Notes under the pieces: model-generated
Database searches by the model: none
Told to the model about the DNA's origin: nothing
Seen by the model: the letters and a program-made list of their open reading frames with translations, nothing else
Assembly: GCA_020622085.1 (NCBI GenBank)
Contig: JAHRYM010000002.1
Coordinates: 873,604-937,603 of the forward strand
Direction: 5' to 3'
DNA: 64,000 nucleotides
From: Paracoccaceae bacterium
Lineage (GTDB): Bacteria > Pseudomonadota > Alphaproteobacteria > Rhodobacterales > Rhodobacteraceae
Shown: positions 33,493-43,382 of the stretch, piece after piece
Numbering within the stretch: position 1 is the stretch's first letter
Layout: each line of letters begins with the position of its first letter
Position numbers and translations under genes: made by a program

Positions 33493-34589
33493 CCGATCCG
33501 TCCGCGGATGCCTCCGGTCTGGCCGCGATCCAGCAACAGGTGGTCAAGGATCACACAGGCCATCATCGCCTCGGCCACCGGAACGGCGCGGATGCCGACG
33601 CAAGGATCGTGGCGGCCCTTCGTCACCAGATCGACTTCTTCGCCGCGGAGGTTGATGGACTTCCGCGGCATGAGGATGGAACTGGTGGGCTTCACCGCGA
33701 AACGCACCACGATGTCCTGCCCGGTGGAAATCCCGCCCAGGATACCGCCCGCGTGGTTCGACAGATATTCCGGCCCGCTTTCTCCCATGCGGATTTCGTC
33801 GGCATTCTCGATCCCGGTCAGCGCGGCCGAAGCCATGCCGTCGCCGATCTCGACGGCCTTCACCGCATTGATCGACATCATCGCCGCCGCCAGATCGCTG
33901 TCGAGCTTGCCGTAGATCGGCGCGCCTAGCCCCGCGGGCGCGCCCTTGGCCACCACTTCGATCACCGCGCCAACGGAATTGCCGGATTTCCGCAGGTCAT
34001 CAAGATAGTCCGCCCAGTCCGCAGCGGCGACCGGGTCCGGCGTCCAGAACGGGTTGCGGGTGATCTCGGCCGCGTCGAAGCGGCTGCGGTCGATGGTGCG
34101 CGGCCCCATCTGCACCATGTAGCCGGTGATCGCCAGCCCCGGCACCAGCGCCGCCAGTGCCGCCCGCGCCACGCCGCCAGCGGCAACCCGCGCCGCCGTT
34201 TCCCGGGCCGAAGACCGCCCACCGCCGCGATAGTCGCGGATGCCGTATTTCTGGTGATAGGCGATATCGGCATGGCCGGGCCGGAAGGCCTGGGCGATCT
34301 CGCCATAGTCCTTCGACCGCTGGTCGGTGTTTTCGATCATCAACTGGATCGGCGTCCCGGTCGTCTGCCCTTCGAACACGCCCGACAGGATGCGCACCGC
34401 GTCGTCTTCACGCCGCTGGGTGGTGAACTTCGACGTGCCGGGCTTGCGCAAGTCAAGCCAGGGCTGGATGTCTGCTTCTGAAAGCGCGATCCCCGGCGGG
34501 CAGCCGTCGATGGTGGCGCCCAGCGCCGGCCCGTGGCTTTCGCCCCAGGTGGTGACGCGGAAAAGATGACCGAAGGTGTTCAGGCTCAT
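33489..34589 (-). CDS. aroC: Chorismate synthase
   Basis: This 366-residue FMN enzyme makes chorismate from EPSP, the last shared step of aromatic amino acid synthesis. All three family signatures are visible: [19 protein letters not shown] near residue 16, the [20 protein letters not shown] stretch near 126, and [20 protein letters not shown] near the end. ATG 34589 follows AAGGAG on the minus strand and matches the usual [11 protein letters not shown] start. The gene is monocistronic. Confidence 0.95.
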   Translation of the reverse strand: MSLNTFGHLFRVTTWGESHGPALGATIDGCPPGIALSEADIQPWLDLRKPGTSKFTTQRREDDAVRILSGVFEGQTTGTPIQLMIENTDQRSKDYGEIAQAFRPGHADIAYHQKYGIRDYRGGGRSSARETAARVAAGGVARAALAALVPGLAITGYMVQMGPRTIDRSRFDAAEITRNPFWTPDPVAAADWADYLDDLRKSGNSVGAVIEVVAKGAPAGLGAPIYGKLDSDLAAAMMSINAVKAVEIGDGMASAALTGIENADEIRMGESGPEYLSNHAGGILGGISTGQDIVVRFAVKPTSSILMPRKSINLRGEEVDLVTKGRHDPCVGIRAVPVAEAMMACVILDHLLLDRGQTGGIRGRIG

Positions 34590-34685
34590 GTCCGGGCTCC
34601 TTATCAAGCCGGGCATAGCGGCGGGCAGATGGCACCTCAAGACAATTCGCTTGCACGCGGCGCCCGGGCCATTATGTTCGCGCTC

Positions 34686-34775
34686 ACCTCGGGGTGCCCT
34701 GTGTGACAGGGCTGAGATGCGAATGCGGACCCGTTGAACCTGAACCGGTTAAGACCGGCGGAGGGAAGGTTGGCG
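34686..34775 (+). promoter_or_regulatory. TPP riboswitch (THI element)
   Basis: The conserved parts are present in order: GGGGTGCCC, AGGGCTGAGATG, ACCCGTTGAACCTGA, CCGGTTAAGACCGG and GGAGGGAAGG. This is the classic thiamine diphosphate-binding RNA. It lies 50 bases ahead of thiB. When TPP is abundant it should lower expression of the thiBPQ operon, most likely at translation start or early termination; the exact expression platform was not resolved. Confidence 0.93.
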
Positions 34776-34823
34776 CCAGGCTGCGCCCCCATCTCCGCCC
34801 GAATGACCATCGGAGAGTGAGAG

Positions 34824-35828
34824 ATGAAAACCAAGAAGACTATCTCGGCGCTGATGATCGCGGGCCTTTTGACTGCCACACCTGCCCTGGCAGAGGAAAA
34901 ACCCGTCCTCACCGTCTATACCTATGACAGCTTTGCATCGGAATGGGGCCCCGGCCCTGCGGTCGAAAAGGGGTTCGAGGCAAGCTGCGGCTGCGACCTG
35001 AAGTATGTCACTGCGGGTGATGGTGCCGCACTCCTGTCGCGGGTGATGATGGAAGGCACGCATGGCAAGGCCGATGTCGTGCTGGGCCTCGACATGAATC
35101 TGATGGCGCAGGCGCGGAACACCGGCCTTTTCGCCGAGCATCCTAAGATCGACGCGGAATACACCCTGCCCATCGCCTGGGAGGATCCGGTCTTCGTGCC
35201 CTTCGACTGGGGCTATTTCGCCTTCGTCTACGACAAGACCAAGGTCAAGGACGTGCCCACCGACTTCAAGGCGCTGGCGGCATCGCCGCTGAAGATCATC
35301 ATTGAGGATCCGCGCTCCTCGACGCCGGGCCTTGGGCTGCTGATGTGGGTCAAGTCGGCCTATGGTGATGGCGCCGCGCAGGTCTGGAAGGATCTTGCCG
35401 ACAACATCGTAACCGTCACCCCCGGTTGGTCCGAGGCTTATGGCCTGTTCCTGAAGGGTGAATCCGACATGGTGCTGTCCTACACGACTTCGCCCGCCTA
35501 TCACCTGATCGCCGAGCAGGACGACAGCAAGGCCGCCGCACCCTTCACCGAAGGGCATTACCTGCAGGTTGAAGTGGCGGCAAAGATGGCCGGGGCCCAG
35601 CAGAGCGATCTGGCCGACAGCTTCCTCACCTATCTCACCTCGTCCGACGTTCAGGCGGTGATCCCCGAAACCAACTGGATGTATCCGGCGATCACCCCGG
35701 CCGCCGGCTTGCCCACCGGGTTCGGGACGCTGATTACTCCCGACAAGGCCCTTGTCTTTCCGCCCGCCGAGGCAAAGAAGGTCCGCGATGAAGCCTTGAG
35801 CGAATGGCTGAGCGCGCTCGGCCGCTGA
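34824..35828 (+). CDS. thiB: Thiamine ABC transporter substrate-binding protein
   Basis: This 334-residue periplasmic protein captures thiamine, TMP or TPP for uptake. A Sec signal covers about residues 1-23 (ISALMIAGLLTATPALA). The mature part begins VLTVYTYDSFASEWGPGPAV, typical of ThiB, and includes VPFDWGYFAFVYDK and DPRSSTPGLGLLMWVKSAYG. The TPP riboswitch just upstream confirms the assignment. The stop lies 25 bases inside the permease gene. Confidence 0.95.
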   Translation: MKTKKTISALMIAGLLTATPALAEEKPVLTVYTYDSFASEWGPGPAVEKGFEASCGCDLKYVTAGDGAALLSRVMMEGTHGKADVVLGLDMNLMAQARNTGLFAEHPKIDAEYTLPIAWEDPVFVPFDWGYFAFVYDKTKVKDVPTDFKALAASPLKIIIEDPRSSTPGLGLLMWVKSAYGDGAAQVWKDLADNIVTVTPGWSEAYGLFLKGESDMVLSYTTSPAYHLIAEQDDSKAAAPFTEGHYLQVEVAAKMAGAQQSDLADSFLTYLTSSDVQAVIPETNWMYPAITPAAGLPTGFGTLITPDKALVFPPAEAKKVRDEALSEWLSALGR

Positions 35829-37369
35829 GTCTCGGCGCCGCAGCCGGGTGGCTGGCGACAGCCGGCCTGCTCTTGCTGACCGTCGGCACGACGGCGGCGG
35901 TGCTGGTGCGTGCCGGCGCCGCCCCCCGGCCCGGGCCGGGTGACTGGGCGGCGGTGCAATTCACGGCCCTCCAGGCTGCGGCCTCGGCCCTGATCAGCGC
36001 GGCGCTTGCCGTTCCGGTGTCGCGCGCTCTGGTGCGGCGGATATTTCCCGGCCGGGGAGCGCTGATCACCTTGATGGGGGCGCCGTTCCTGCTTCCCGGC
36101 CTTGTCGCCGTCATCGGCATTCTCGAGGTCTTCGGGCGTGCGGGCTGGATCAGCCGGGCGATTGCCCCCCTGGGTCTTGCGCCGCTGCAGATCTATGGTC
36201 CGGCCGGGATCATCCTTGCGCATGTGTTCTTCAACCTGCCGCTGGCGGTCCGGCTGATCCTGCAGGGATGGCACGACATTCCCGCGGAACGCTTCCGCCT
36301 TGCGGCCTCGCTGGGGTTCGGCCCACGCGACGTTGCCCGGCTGCTGGAATGGCCGATGCTGCGCACCACGCTTCCGGGGACGATCCTGACCATCTTCCTG
36401 ATCTGCCTGACCAGTTTCGTCGTCGCACTGACGCTGGGCGGCGGGCCGCGCGCAACCACGGTCGAGCTGGCGATCTACCAGGCCTTCCGGTTCGAGTTCG
36501 ACCCGGCCCGGGCGGCGATGCTTGGTGCCGTTCAGTTCGCACTGTGCCTTTGCGCGACGCTTGCCACCATGCGCTTCGCTGCCGGCGCCGGGTTCGGCGC
36601 CGGGCTGGACCGCCCGATCCGGATCATCGTTGCACAGGCTGCGGGGGCACGGATCCATGATGTGGCGATTCTTCTCATGGTCACCGCCTTTCTTTCCGCG
36701 CCGCTTCTGGCGGTGGTGCTTGCGGGTCTGCCCTACCTGTTCGACATGCCGGCGTCGCTTGCCCTTGCCGCCCTTCGCTCGCTGATCATGGCCGTGGCAT
36801 CAAGTGCCTTGGCGCTTGGCATTGCGCTGGCGCTCGCACATGTCGCGTTGCGCGCCGGCCCGGCGGGCAAGCTTGCCGAAGTGACGGGAATGCTCAGCCT
36901 CTCGGCCTCGCCCCTGGTGATGGGAACCGGGCTTTTCCTGCTGCTCAGGCCCCTGATCGACCCGACTGCGGTGGCACTGCCGGCCACCGTGGCTGTCAAC
37001 GCCGCGATGGCGGTGCCCTTCGTGCTTCGGATCCTGCTGCCCGGCCTGCGCGAGATCCAGGCGGGCTACGGCCGGCTCTCGGACAGTCTCGGCGTCACCG
37101 GCTGGCCGCGCCTGCGCCTTGTCACCCTGCCGCGCCTGCGGCGGCCACTGGGGTTTGCGGCCGGGCTCGCGGCGGCGCTTGCGATGGGTGACCTTGGCGT
37201 GATCGCGCTTTTCGGCGACCCTGATCGCGCGACCCTCCCGCTCGAAGTGTTCCGCCTGATGGGGGCCTATCGCACGAATGTCGCGGCAGCCGGGGCAGTG
37301 GTGCTGCTGGTTCTGAGCTTCACGCTCTTCTGGATCTGCGACAGATGGGGGCGGAATGCTCGCACTTGA
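35804..37369 (+). CDS. thiP: Thiamine ABC transporter permease
   Basis: This 521-residue inner-membrane permease has two fused permease halves and about twelve helices, as usual for ThiP. Each half carries an EAA-like loop for the ATPase: FRLAASLGFGPRDVARLLEW in the first and YGRLSDSLGVTGWPRLRLVT in the second. The start overlaps thiB by 25 bases (MAERARPLSLGAAAGW) and the end overlaps thiQ by 14, indicating a tightly coupled operon. Confidence 0.93.
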   Translation: MAERARPLSLGAAAGWLATAGLLLLTVGTTAAVLVRAGAAPRPGPGDWAAVQFTALQAAASALISAALAVPVSRALVRRIFPGRGALITLMGAPFLLPGLVAVIGILEVFGRAGWISRAIAPLGLAPLQIYGPAGIILAHVFFNLPLAVRLILQGWHDIPAERFRLAASLGFGPRDVARLLEWPMLRTTLPGTILTIFLICLTSFVVALTLGGGPRATTVELAIYQAFRFEFDPARAAMLGAVQFALCLCATLATMRFAAGAGFGAGLDRPIRIIVAQAAGARIHDVAILLMVTAFLSAPLLAVVLAGLPYLFDMPASLALAALRSLIMAVASSALALGIALALAHVALRAGPAGKLAEVTGMLSLSASPLVMGTGLFLLLRPLIDPTAVALPATVAVNAAMAVPFVLRILLPGLREIQAGYGRLSDSLGVTGWPRLRLVTLPRLRRPLGFAAGLAAALAMGDLGVIALFGDPDRATLPLEVFRLMGAYRTNVAAAGAVVLLVLSFTLFWICDRWGRNART

Positions 37370-38051
37370 CCACCTGACCCTTGCCGTGGGCGATTTCCGG
37401 CTTGCGGCGCACCTGACCGTAAAAGATCCGGGCGTGACGGCGATCATCGGCGCCTCGGGTTCGGGGAAATCAACGCTGCTTGCCGCGATCGCGGGCTTTC
37501 TCGTGCCGCAATCCGGCCGAATCCTCTGGAACGGCGAGGATCTTCTGCCGCTTGCACCGGGCCAACGGCCCCTGACCATGCTGTTCCAGGATCAGAACCT
37601 GTTTCCACACCTGAGCACAGCAAAGAATGTGGCTCTTGGCCTGTCGCCATCGCTGCGCCTGACGGCGGCAGATTGGGCGCGGGTTGATCAGGCCCTTCTG
37701 CGCACCGGGCTTGCCGGGCTGGGTGCCCGTCTGCCCTCTGAACTTTCGGGCGGGCAACAGGCGCGGGTCGCACTGGCACGGATGCTGCTCCGCGCAAGGC
37801 CTCTCCTTCTGCTTGACGAAGCCTTTGCCGGCCTCGGCCCGGCGCTCAAGGCCGAAATGCTCGATCTTGTCGTGGCACTGGCAACCGAAACCCGCGCAAT
37901 GGTGCTGATGGTCAGCCACGACCCGGACGATGCCCTCCGCACCGCCCCCCAGACCATTCTCGTGGCCGATGGCATGGCGCATCCGCCGGTCTCCACCACT
38001 GACTTGCTGGCAAACCCGCCCCCGAGCCTGCGTCGATACCTTGGAAAATGA
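37356..38051 (+). CDS. thiQ: Thiamine ABC transporter ATP-binding protein
   Basis: This 231-residue ABC ATPase drives thiamine import. Walker A is GASGSGKST, the Q-loop is MLFQDQNLFPHL, the signature is LSGGQQARVALARMLL, and Walker B is LLLLDEAFAGLGPALK followed by the switch His (VSHDPDDA). It is a short member, as ThiQ generally is. The operon thiB-thiP-thiQ ends here, followed by a strong terminator. Confidence 0.94.
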   Translation: MLALDHLTLAVGDFRLAAHLTVKDPGVTAIIGASGSGKSTLLAAIAGFLVPQSGRILWNGEDLLPLAPGQRPLTMLFQDQNLFPHLSTAKNVALGLSPSLRLTAADWARVDQALLRTGLAGLGARLPSELSGGQQARVALARMLLRARPLLLLDEAFAGLGPALKAEMLDLVVALATETRAMVLMVSHDPDDALRTAPQTILVADGMAHPPVSTTDLLANPPPSLRRYLGK

Positions 38052-38052
38052 A

Positions 38053-38080
38053 AAGGCCCCGGGATGTGCCCCGGGGCCTT
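38053..38080 (+). terminator. Rho-independent terminator of thiBPQ
   Basis: AAGGCCCCGGG (38053-38063) pairs perfectly with CCCGGGGCCTT (38070-38080) around a six-base loop, followed by CTGCTTTTCTTCTTT. It begins 2 bases after the thiQ stop. Confidence 0.85.
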
Positions 38081-38085
38081 CTGCT

Positions 38086-38142
38086 TTTCTTCTTTGACCA
38101 AATACTCTCGGGGGTCCGGGGGTGAAACCCCCGGCCTTGTCC
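38086..38142 (-). repeat. Dispersed GC-rich intergenic stem-loop element, copy 4 (inverted)
   Basis: Read on the minus strand it gives GGCCGGGGGTTTCACCCCCG, GACCCCCGAGAGTATTTGG and TCAAAGAAGAAAAG, closely matching copies 2 and 3. It lies just past the petC stop, in the direction of petC transcription, so it could end the petABC message. Confidence 0.65.
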
Positions 38143-38146
38143 GGAG

Positions 38147-39250
38147 TCAGTGCTTGCCCTTGTGCGGCGCCCAGAGGCGCTTGTTCGACAGATAGAGCAG
38201 AACCGTCAGCAGCCCGAGGAACAGGACACCCAGGAAACCTGCCTGCTTGCGCGCCATCATGTGCGGCTCGGCTGCCCACATCAGGAAGGCCGACACGTCC
38301 CTGGCCATCTGGTCGGTGGTCGCGGGGGTTCCGTCGGCATAGGTCACCAGATCGTCCGACAGGGGCGGGCTCATGGCGATCCAGCCGGTCGAGAAAGCGT
38401 GGTTTTCGTAGAAGACCGACCCCGCCTCTTCCTTTTCTTCGCCGCTGTAACCGGTCAGGATAGCGTGGATGTATTCCGGGCCGCCGATGCCACGGAAAAA
38501 CTGGTTGACGCCCGAGCCATAGGGCCCGTGGAAGCCGGCACGTGCCTTGGCCATCAGGCTGAGGTCGGGAGCGCCGGCCCCGGTATTGGCGGGGAAGTTG
38601 TCCGAAGGCTTGGCCTCGCGTTCTTCCTTGGTGTCCTTGTCGATCACGCTGAAGTTCTTGGCATATTCGCGGATCTGGTCCTCGGGCAGGTGCGGCCCGC
38701 CCGCGTCCGACAGTGACCGGATCGGCACATATCGCAGCCCGTGGCAAGCCGAACAGACCTCGGTGAAGACCTGAAGGCCGCGCTGAAGCTGGTGTTCGTC
38801 GAATTTGCCGAAGGGGCCTTCAAAGCTGTAGGCAATATCCTCGATCACCGGGGTATGAACCGCAGCCGGGGCAGCCGGGGCTTCAGTGGTGGCCGCAGGC
38901 GCCTCGGTCGTTGCGGCCGGAGCTTCAGTGGTGGCCGCAGGTGCCTCCGTCGTTGCGGCTGGAGCTTCAGTGGTGGCTGCAGGTGCCTCCGTCGTTTCAG
39001 CCGGGGCTTCAGTGGTGGCCGCAGGTGCCTCGGTCGTTGCGGCCGGAGCTTCAGTGGTGGCCGCAGGCGTCTCGGTCGTTGCAGCCGGGGCCTCGGTCGT
39101 GACCGGTGCTGTCGTGGTCGTCACGGCGGGTGCTTCGGTGGTGACCGGGCTTTCCGTCGTTGTCGTGGCCGTCTGGGCGATCACGCCGCCCGACAGCACT
39201 GCGGACAGGGCCAGAGCCGAAACCGCTGTGATCTTGGTGTTTCTCAGCAT
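38147..39250 (-). CDS. petC: Cytochrome c1 with heptad-repeat N-terminal domain
   Basis: This 367-residue subunit of the bc1 complex passes electrons from the Rieske protein to soluble or membrane cytochrome c. A signal peptide (about 1-26) is followed by 13 seven-residue repeats, mostly TTEAPAA, at residues 37-127, which most cytochromes c1 lack. The catalytic part follows: heme motif [12 protein letters not shown] (Cys166, Cys169, His170), an axial Met region ([18 protein letters not shown]) and one C-terminal anchor ([20 protein letters not shown]). Paracoccus denitrificans c1 also has a long acidic Ala/Pro/Glu insertion at this place; the repeat here looks analogous. It is last in petABC. 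Confidence 0.95.
   Translation of the reverse strand: MLRNTKITAVSALALSAVLSGGVIAQTATTTTESPVTTEAPAVTTTTAPVTTEAPAATTETPAATTEAPAATTEAPAATTEAPAETTEAPAATTEAPAATTEAPAATTEAPAATTEAPAATTEAPAAPAAVHTPVIEDIAYSFEGPFGKFDEHQLQRGLQVFTEVCSACHGLRYVPIRSLSDAGGPHLPEDQIREYAKNFSVIDKDTKEEREAKPSDNFPANTGAGAPDLSLMAKARAGFHGPYGSGVNQFFRGIGGPEYIHAILTGYSGEEKEEAGSVFYENHAFSTGWIAMSPPLSDDLVTYADGTPATTDQMARDVSAFLMWAAEPHMMARKQAGFLGVLFLGLLTVLLYLSNKRLWAPHKGKH
38870..39142 (-). repeat. 21-base tandem repeat inside petC (13 heptads)
   Basis: Thirteen consecutive 21-base units encode seven residues each, nine of them exactly TTEAPAA; the variants are [21 protein letters not shown] and TTEAPAE. Units are similar at DNA level, so copy number may vary by slippage or recombination between strains. 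Confidence 0.9.
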
Positions 39251-39268
39251 TTCAATCTGTCCTTTCCG

Positions 39269-40591
39269 TCACTCGGCCGCATGGGATTTGGCGCCGTAGT
39301 GGGCGTTGAAGTCGTCCTCGATCGTCGCCGGCTGCGCCAGCGGCTTCTCGATCACGCCCAGAAGCGGCAGGATCACGAGGAAGTAAACGAACCAATAGGC
39401 GGCCGCGATCAGCGAGATGATCGAATAGGGCGGTTCGGCAGGCATCGCGCCGCACCACATCAGCACGACGAAGTCGATCACCAGGAGCAGGAACCACCAC
39501 TTGAACATCGGGCGATAGCGGCCCGAGCGCACCCGCGAGGTATCCAGCCAGGGCACCAGCGCCATGACCGCGATCGCGCCGAACATCGCCAGAACACCGA
39601 AGAACTTGGCGTCGACGATCCCGAAGGTGATCCAGTTGGTGAACATCACGACCCAGACATCGGCGGTGAAGGCACGCAGGATCGCGTAGAACGGCAGGAA
39701 ATACCATTCCGGGACGATATGCGCGGGCGTCGCCAGCGGGTTCGCTTCGATGTAGTTGTCCGGGTGGCCCAGGTAGTTCGGCATGAAGCCCACCACCGCG
39801 AAGAACACAACGAGGATCAGCGCCAGCGCGAACAGATCCTTGACCACGAAATAGGGCCAGAACGGCAGGGTGTCCTTTTCGACCTCGGCCTTCGAGGTGC
39901 GGCGCACTTCGACACCGGTCGGGTTGTTGTTGCCGGTGGTGTGGAAGGCCCAGATATGCACCGCGACCAGCGCCGCGATCACGAAGGGCAGCAGGTAGTG
40001 CAGCGAGAAGAAGCGGTTCAATGTCGGGTTATCCACCGCCGGCCCACCCAGAAGCCAGGTCTGGATCGGCTCGCCAATGCCGGGGATTGCACCGAAAAGG
40101 CCGGTGATCACCGTGGCGCCCCAGAAGGACATCTGGCCCCAGGGCAGCACATAGCCCATGAAGGCCGTCGCCATCATCGCCAGGTAGATCAGCATCCCGA
40201 TGATCCAGGTCACTTCGCGCGGCGCCTTGTAGCTGCCGTAGTAAAGGCCCCGGAAGATATGGATGTAGACCGCCAGGAAGAACAGTGAAGCGCCGTTCGC
40301 ATGCAGGTAACGCAGCATGTGGCCGCCGTTCACGTCGCGCATGATATGCTCGACCGAAGCGAAGGCCATGTCGACATGCGGGGTGTAGTGCATCACCAGG
40401 ACAATGCCGGTGACGATCTGCAGAACCAGGCAGAAGGCCAGGACGATGCCCCAGATCCACCACCAGTTCAGGTTCTTCGGTGTCGGGATCATCAGGGTGT
40501 CATAGACAAGGCTGACGATCGGAAGGCGCTGATGAAGCCACTTCTCGAAGCCGGACTTCGGTTCGTAGTGGTCGTGCGGAATACCAGACAT
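39269..40591 (-). CDS. petB: Cytochrome b of the bc1 complex
   Basis: This 440-residue membrane subunit carries hemes bL and bH and the quinol-oxidising and quinone-reducing sites. Eight membrane helices are evident. Heme ligands lie in [20 protein letters not shown] with [11 protein letters not shown], and in [20 protein letters not shown]. The Qo-site motif PEWY is present ([18 protein letters not shown]). The length and the C-terminal extra segment match Rhodobacterales proteins. It lies 9 bases after petA and 18 bases before petC. Confidence 0.96.
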   Translation of the reverse strand: MSGIPHDHYEPKSGFEKWLHQRLPIVSLVYDTLMIPTPKNLNWWWIWGIVLAFCLVLQIVTGIVLVMHYTPHVDMAFASVEHIMRDVNGGHMLRYLHANGASLFFLAVYIHIFRGLYYGSYKAPREVTWIIGMLIYLAMMATAFMGYVLPWGQMSFWGATVITGLFGAIPGIGEPIQTWLLGGPAVDNPTLNRFFSLHYLLPFVIAALVAVHIWAFHTTGNNNPTGVEVRRTSKAEVEKDTLPFWPYFVVKDLFALALILVVFFAVVGFMPNYLGHPDNYIEANPLATPAHIVPEWYFLPFYAILRAFTADVWVVMFTNWITFGIVDAKFFGVLAMFGAIAVMALVPWLDTSRVRSGRYRPMFKWWFLLLVIDFVVLMWCGAMPAEPPYSIISLIAAAYWFVYFLVILPLLGVIEKPLAQPATIEDDFNAHYGAKSHAAE

Positions 40592-40600
40592 GTTGCCCCC

Positions 40601-41164
40601 TCAGCCCAGCAGGATGGTGTTTTCGGTAGTGAACTTCGCCACCGGAACGGGAAGGTTGCGCGGCGCGGGGCCTTTGCGGATCCGGCCGGCGGTGTCGTAG
40701 TGCGACCCGTGGCAAGGGCAGAACCAGCCGCCGAAATCGCCCGAGCCGTTGCCCAGCGGCACACAGCCAAGGTGCGTGCAGACGCCCATCATCACCAGCC
40801 ATTCGCCGGCTTCGTCCAGCGTGCGGTTCTTGTCATCCGCCGTTGCAGTCGCGTCGATGTTGGCGTTCTCGGCGCCCTTGTCGATCAGGACATCCAGCGG
40901 AACCTTGCGCGCCGCGTCAATTTCCTCGGGGGTGCGGCGGCGGATGAACACCGGCTTGCCGCGCCACTTGACGGTCAGCTGGGTGCCGACTTCAACCGCG
41001 CTGACATCGACGAAAATCGAGCTGAGCGCCTTGACGTCGGCCGAAGGATTCATCTGGTCGACAAGGGTCCAGACAGCCGCGCCACCGGCAACGGCACCGA
41101 CACCTGCGGTAGCGTAGTACAGGAAATCCCTCCGGGTGCCTGCGTGCTCTTCTGCGTGGGACAC
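40601..41164 (-). CDS. petA: Rieske iron-sulfur subunit of the bc1 complex
   Basis: This 187-residue subunit has a Tat-type N-terminal anchor ([20 protein letters not shown]) and a C-terminal 2Fe-2S domain with CTHLGC and CPCHGSHY clusters joined by a disulfide. The start is GTG 41164, with GGGAG about 9 bases upstream. It is first in petA-petB-petC. The 217-base gap upstream to the glutathione transferase gene holds no gene and should contain the operon promoter; I could not point to one with confidence. Confidence 0.96.
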   Translation of the reverse strand: MSHAEEHAGTRRDFLYYATAGVGAVAGGAAVWTLVDQMNPSADVKALSSIFVDVSAVEVGTQLTVKWRGKPVFIRRRTPEEIDAARKVPLDVLIDKGAENANIDATATADDKNRTLDEAGEWLVMMGVCTHLGCVPLGNGSGDFGGWFCPCHGSHYDTAGRIRKGPAPRNLPVPVAKFTTENTILLG

Positions 41165-41381
41165 GAGATCTTCTCCCTTTCTCGGCCGGGGTGGCCATGT
41201 ATCGAAGGGCCGCAGTTTCCCGCGGCCATCACGGGCAGGTTATTATCTTTCTAAACCGGGGGCGTCCAGCACACAAAGGACAGGCAAGCCCGACTTCCTG
41301 TGGTTTCGGGCAAGTGTTCCCGCAAGGCCACGCAGACCGGGCTTTTCGGCGCGCGCGGCGGCCGGACCGGCCACAAGCAGA

Positions 41382-41990
41382 TCAGCCCTGCGGTGCAGTG
41401 GCGAGCATCGCCGGACGGCTGGCGAATTTGGCCGCCCATTCGCCTAGCGCGGGGCGCGTGGCGCGCCAGTTCCGGTCGGCATGACGGAAATCCAGATAAC
41501 CCAGCGCACAACCCACCGCGATCTGGCCCATGTCCAGCGACCCGTGCAGATGCGAGATCCAGCGCGCCTCGAGTGCGTCGAGCGCGCGGTCGATCTTCGC
41601 GTGCTGGCCCGCGATCCAGGGCGCGAAACGGCAGTTTTCCGGGCGCAAACGGCCCTCATAGACCACAAGCACCGCCGCCTCCATGATGCCGTCGGCTGTT
41701 GCTTCCAGTGTCAGCGTGTCCCAGAGTCGCGGCGCGGCGGGGTAAAGCCCGGCCCCTGCCCGATCGTCAAGATAGCGGCAGATCACCCGGCTGTCGTAAA
41801 GCGCGGGTCCGTCTTCGCGTTCAAGCGCCGGCACCTTGCCCAGCGGATTCTGGGCGACCGGCATTGTCGCCGGATCCAGCGGCGTGCCCGAAGCCGGCAC
41901 AAGTGCCACATCGGCAAGCTGGCCGGTTTCGTGCAGGGCGACCATGACCTTGCGCACAAAGGGTGAGGTTGCGGAGTGATAAAGGCGCAT
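41382..41990 (-). CDS. Glutathione S-transferase family protein
   Basis: This 202-residue protein has a thioredoxin-like N-terminal domain (MRLYHSATSPFVRKVMVALH), where SPFVRK replaces the Cys of some classes, and the GSH-binding segment NPLGKVPALEREDGPALYDS with SRVICRYLDD. The helical C-terminal domain contains GSLDMGQIAVGCALGYLDF. ATG 41990 is chosen by homology to the family start; the reading extends to 42056 without support. The substrate is unknown. It lies between mtaB and petA on the same strand but with gaps suggesting its own unit. Confidence 0.87.
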   Translation of the reverse strand: MRLYHSATSPFVRKVMVALHETGQLADVALVPASGTPLDPATMPVAQNPLGKVPALEREDGPALYDSRVICRYLDDRAGAGLYPAAPRLWDTLTLEATADGIMEAAVLVVYEGRLRPENCRFAPWIAGQHAKIDRALDALEARWISHLHGSLDMGQIAVGCALGYLDFRHADRNWRATRPALGEWAAKFASRPAMLATAPQG

Positions 41991-42095
41991 CGGGTCCGTC
42001 CTTCGGGCTGGCGGGGTTTCTGCGTCACTCTGCCGCGCGACACGTCTGCTCGGCAAGCGGGCAATCAGCGCATTGGCCGGACGGATCCTGTTTCT

Positions 42096-43382
42096 CTACC
42101 CCCCGACGGTGCCTGCCAGGATTCGGGGGCAGGCCAGCAGCCGCCCCGCCGATTGGCCCGTGATCGTCGCCGTCAGGATCGTGCCTTCCGGCTGGTCCAC
42201 CGAGAAGGCGACTTCGGTGAACTGCTCGGTCCGCCCCAGACGCGGGCCTTCGGTCAGGATCTGGTGAACGCGCCCCACCTGTTCGCGCAGGTGCCGGTCC
42301 AGCGCGGCATCGCCTGCGGCGCGCAGGCGGGCGGCGCGGTCCTTCACCTCCGGCCCCCTGACCTGCGGCATCCGGGCGGCGGGGGTGCCCTTGCGGGGGC
42401 TGAAGGGAAAGACGTGCAGGAAGGTCAACCCGCAGTCCTCGACCAGTTTCAGCGAGTTCTCGAACATCGCCTCGGTCTCGGTCGGGAAGCCGGCGATGAT
42501 GTCGGCGCCAAAGACGATCCCGGGGCGCAGGCGCCGGGTGTCCTCGCAGAAGCGGATCGCGTCGTCGCGCAGGTGGCGGCGCTTCATCCGTTTCAGGATC
42601 ATGTCGTCGCCGGCCTGAAGCGACAGGTGCAGATGCGGCATCAGGCGCGGTTCGGTCGCGATGGCCTGCATCAGGTTGTCGTCGGCCTCGATCGAATCGA
42701 TCGAACTGATGCGCAGGCGCGGCAGGTCGGGCACCAGCTTCAGGATCCGCATGACCAGATCACCCAGACGGGGGCTGGCAGGCAGGTCGGCGCCCCAGGA
42801 GGTCAGGTCGACCCCGGTCAGCACCACCTCGTTGAAGCCGCGATCCACCAGCCGCTTGATCTGTTCCACCACCACGCCCGCCGGAACAGACCGCGAATTG
42901 CCGCGCCCGTAGGGGATAATGCAGAAGGTGCAGCGGTGGTCGCAGCCATTCTGGACCTGAACATAGGCCCGGTGGCGGCCGAAACCGTCGATCAGGTGGC
43001 CCGCAGTTTCCCGAACCGACATGATGTCGTCGACCTGCACCTTTTCGGTCTGGCCGATCAGGTCGGGGGCGGCGAAGCCCTTCCAGGTCTCGGGCTGCAT
43101 CTTCTCGTGGTTTCCCACCACCCGCGCCACCTCGGGCATGGCGGCGAAGGTCTCGGGCTCGGTCTGCGCCGCGCAGCCCGTCACGATGATCGTGGCGCCG
43201 GGATGGTCGCGCGACAGGCGGCGGATTTCCTGCTTGGCTTTCCGTACCGCCTCGGCCGTCACCGCACAGGTGTTGACGACCACGGCATTGTCGATGCCTG
43301 CGGCCTCGGCCAGCTCTTTCATCGCCTCGGTCTCATAGGCGTTCAGGCGGCAGCCAAGCGTTGAAAAGACCGGGGGCTTCAT
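42096..43382 (-). CDS. mtaB: tRNA (N6-threonylcarbamoyladenosine-C2)-methylthiotransferase MtaB
   Basis: This 428-residue radical SAM enzyme adds a methylthio group to t6A37 in tRNA. The N-terminal cluster-binding domain has Cys in [21 protein letters not shown] and VTGCAAQ. The radical SAM motif is [19 protein letters not shown]-terminal TRAM-like domain includes [20 protein letters not shown]. The start ATG 43382 overlaps the dapF stop as ATGA, giving a coupled dapF-mtaB pair seen in many relatives. It is the MtaB rather than MiaB subgroup by its [11 protein letters not shown] start. Confidence 0.92.
   Translation of the reverse strand: MKPPVFSTLGCRLNAYETEAMKELAEAAGIDNAVVVNTCAVTAEAVRKAKQEIRRLSRDHPGATIIVTGCAAQTEPETFAAMPEVARVVGNHEKMQPETWKGFAAPDLIGQTEKVQVDDIMSVRETAGHLIDGFGRHRAYVQVQNGCDHRCTFCIIPYGRGNSRSVPAGVVVEQIKRLVDRGFNEVVLTGVDLTSWGADLPASPRLGDLVMRILKLVPDLPRLRISSIDSIEADDNLMQAIATEPRLMPHLHLSLQAGDDMILKRMKRRHLRDDAIRFCEDTRRLRPGIVFGADIIAGFPTETEAMFENSLKLVEDCGLTFLHVFPFSPRKGTPAARMPQVRGPEVKDRAARLRAAGDAALDRHLREQVGRVHQILTEGPRLGRTEQFTEVAFSVDQPEGTILTATITGQSAGRLLACPRILAGTVGG

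Noticed and set aside
38741-40288. A plus-strand frame of 515 codons opposite petC and petB
   Set aside because: It mirrors highly conserved cytochrome genes and the 21-base repeat; no independent support.
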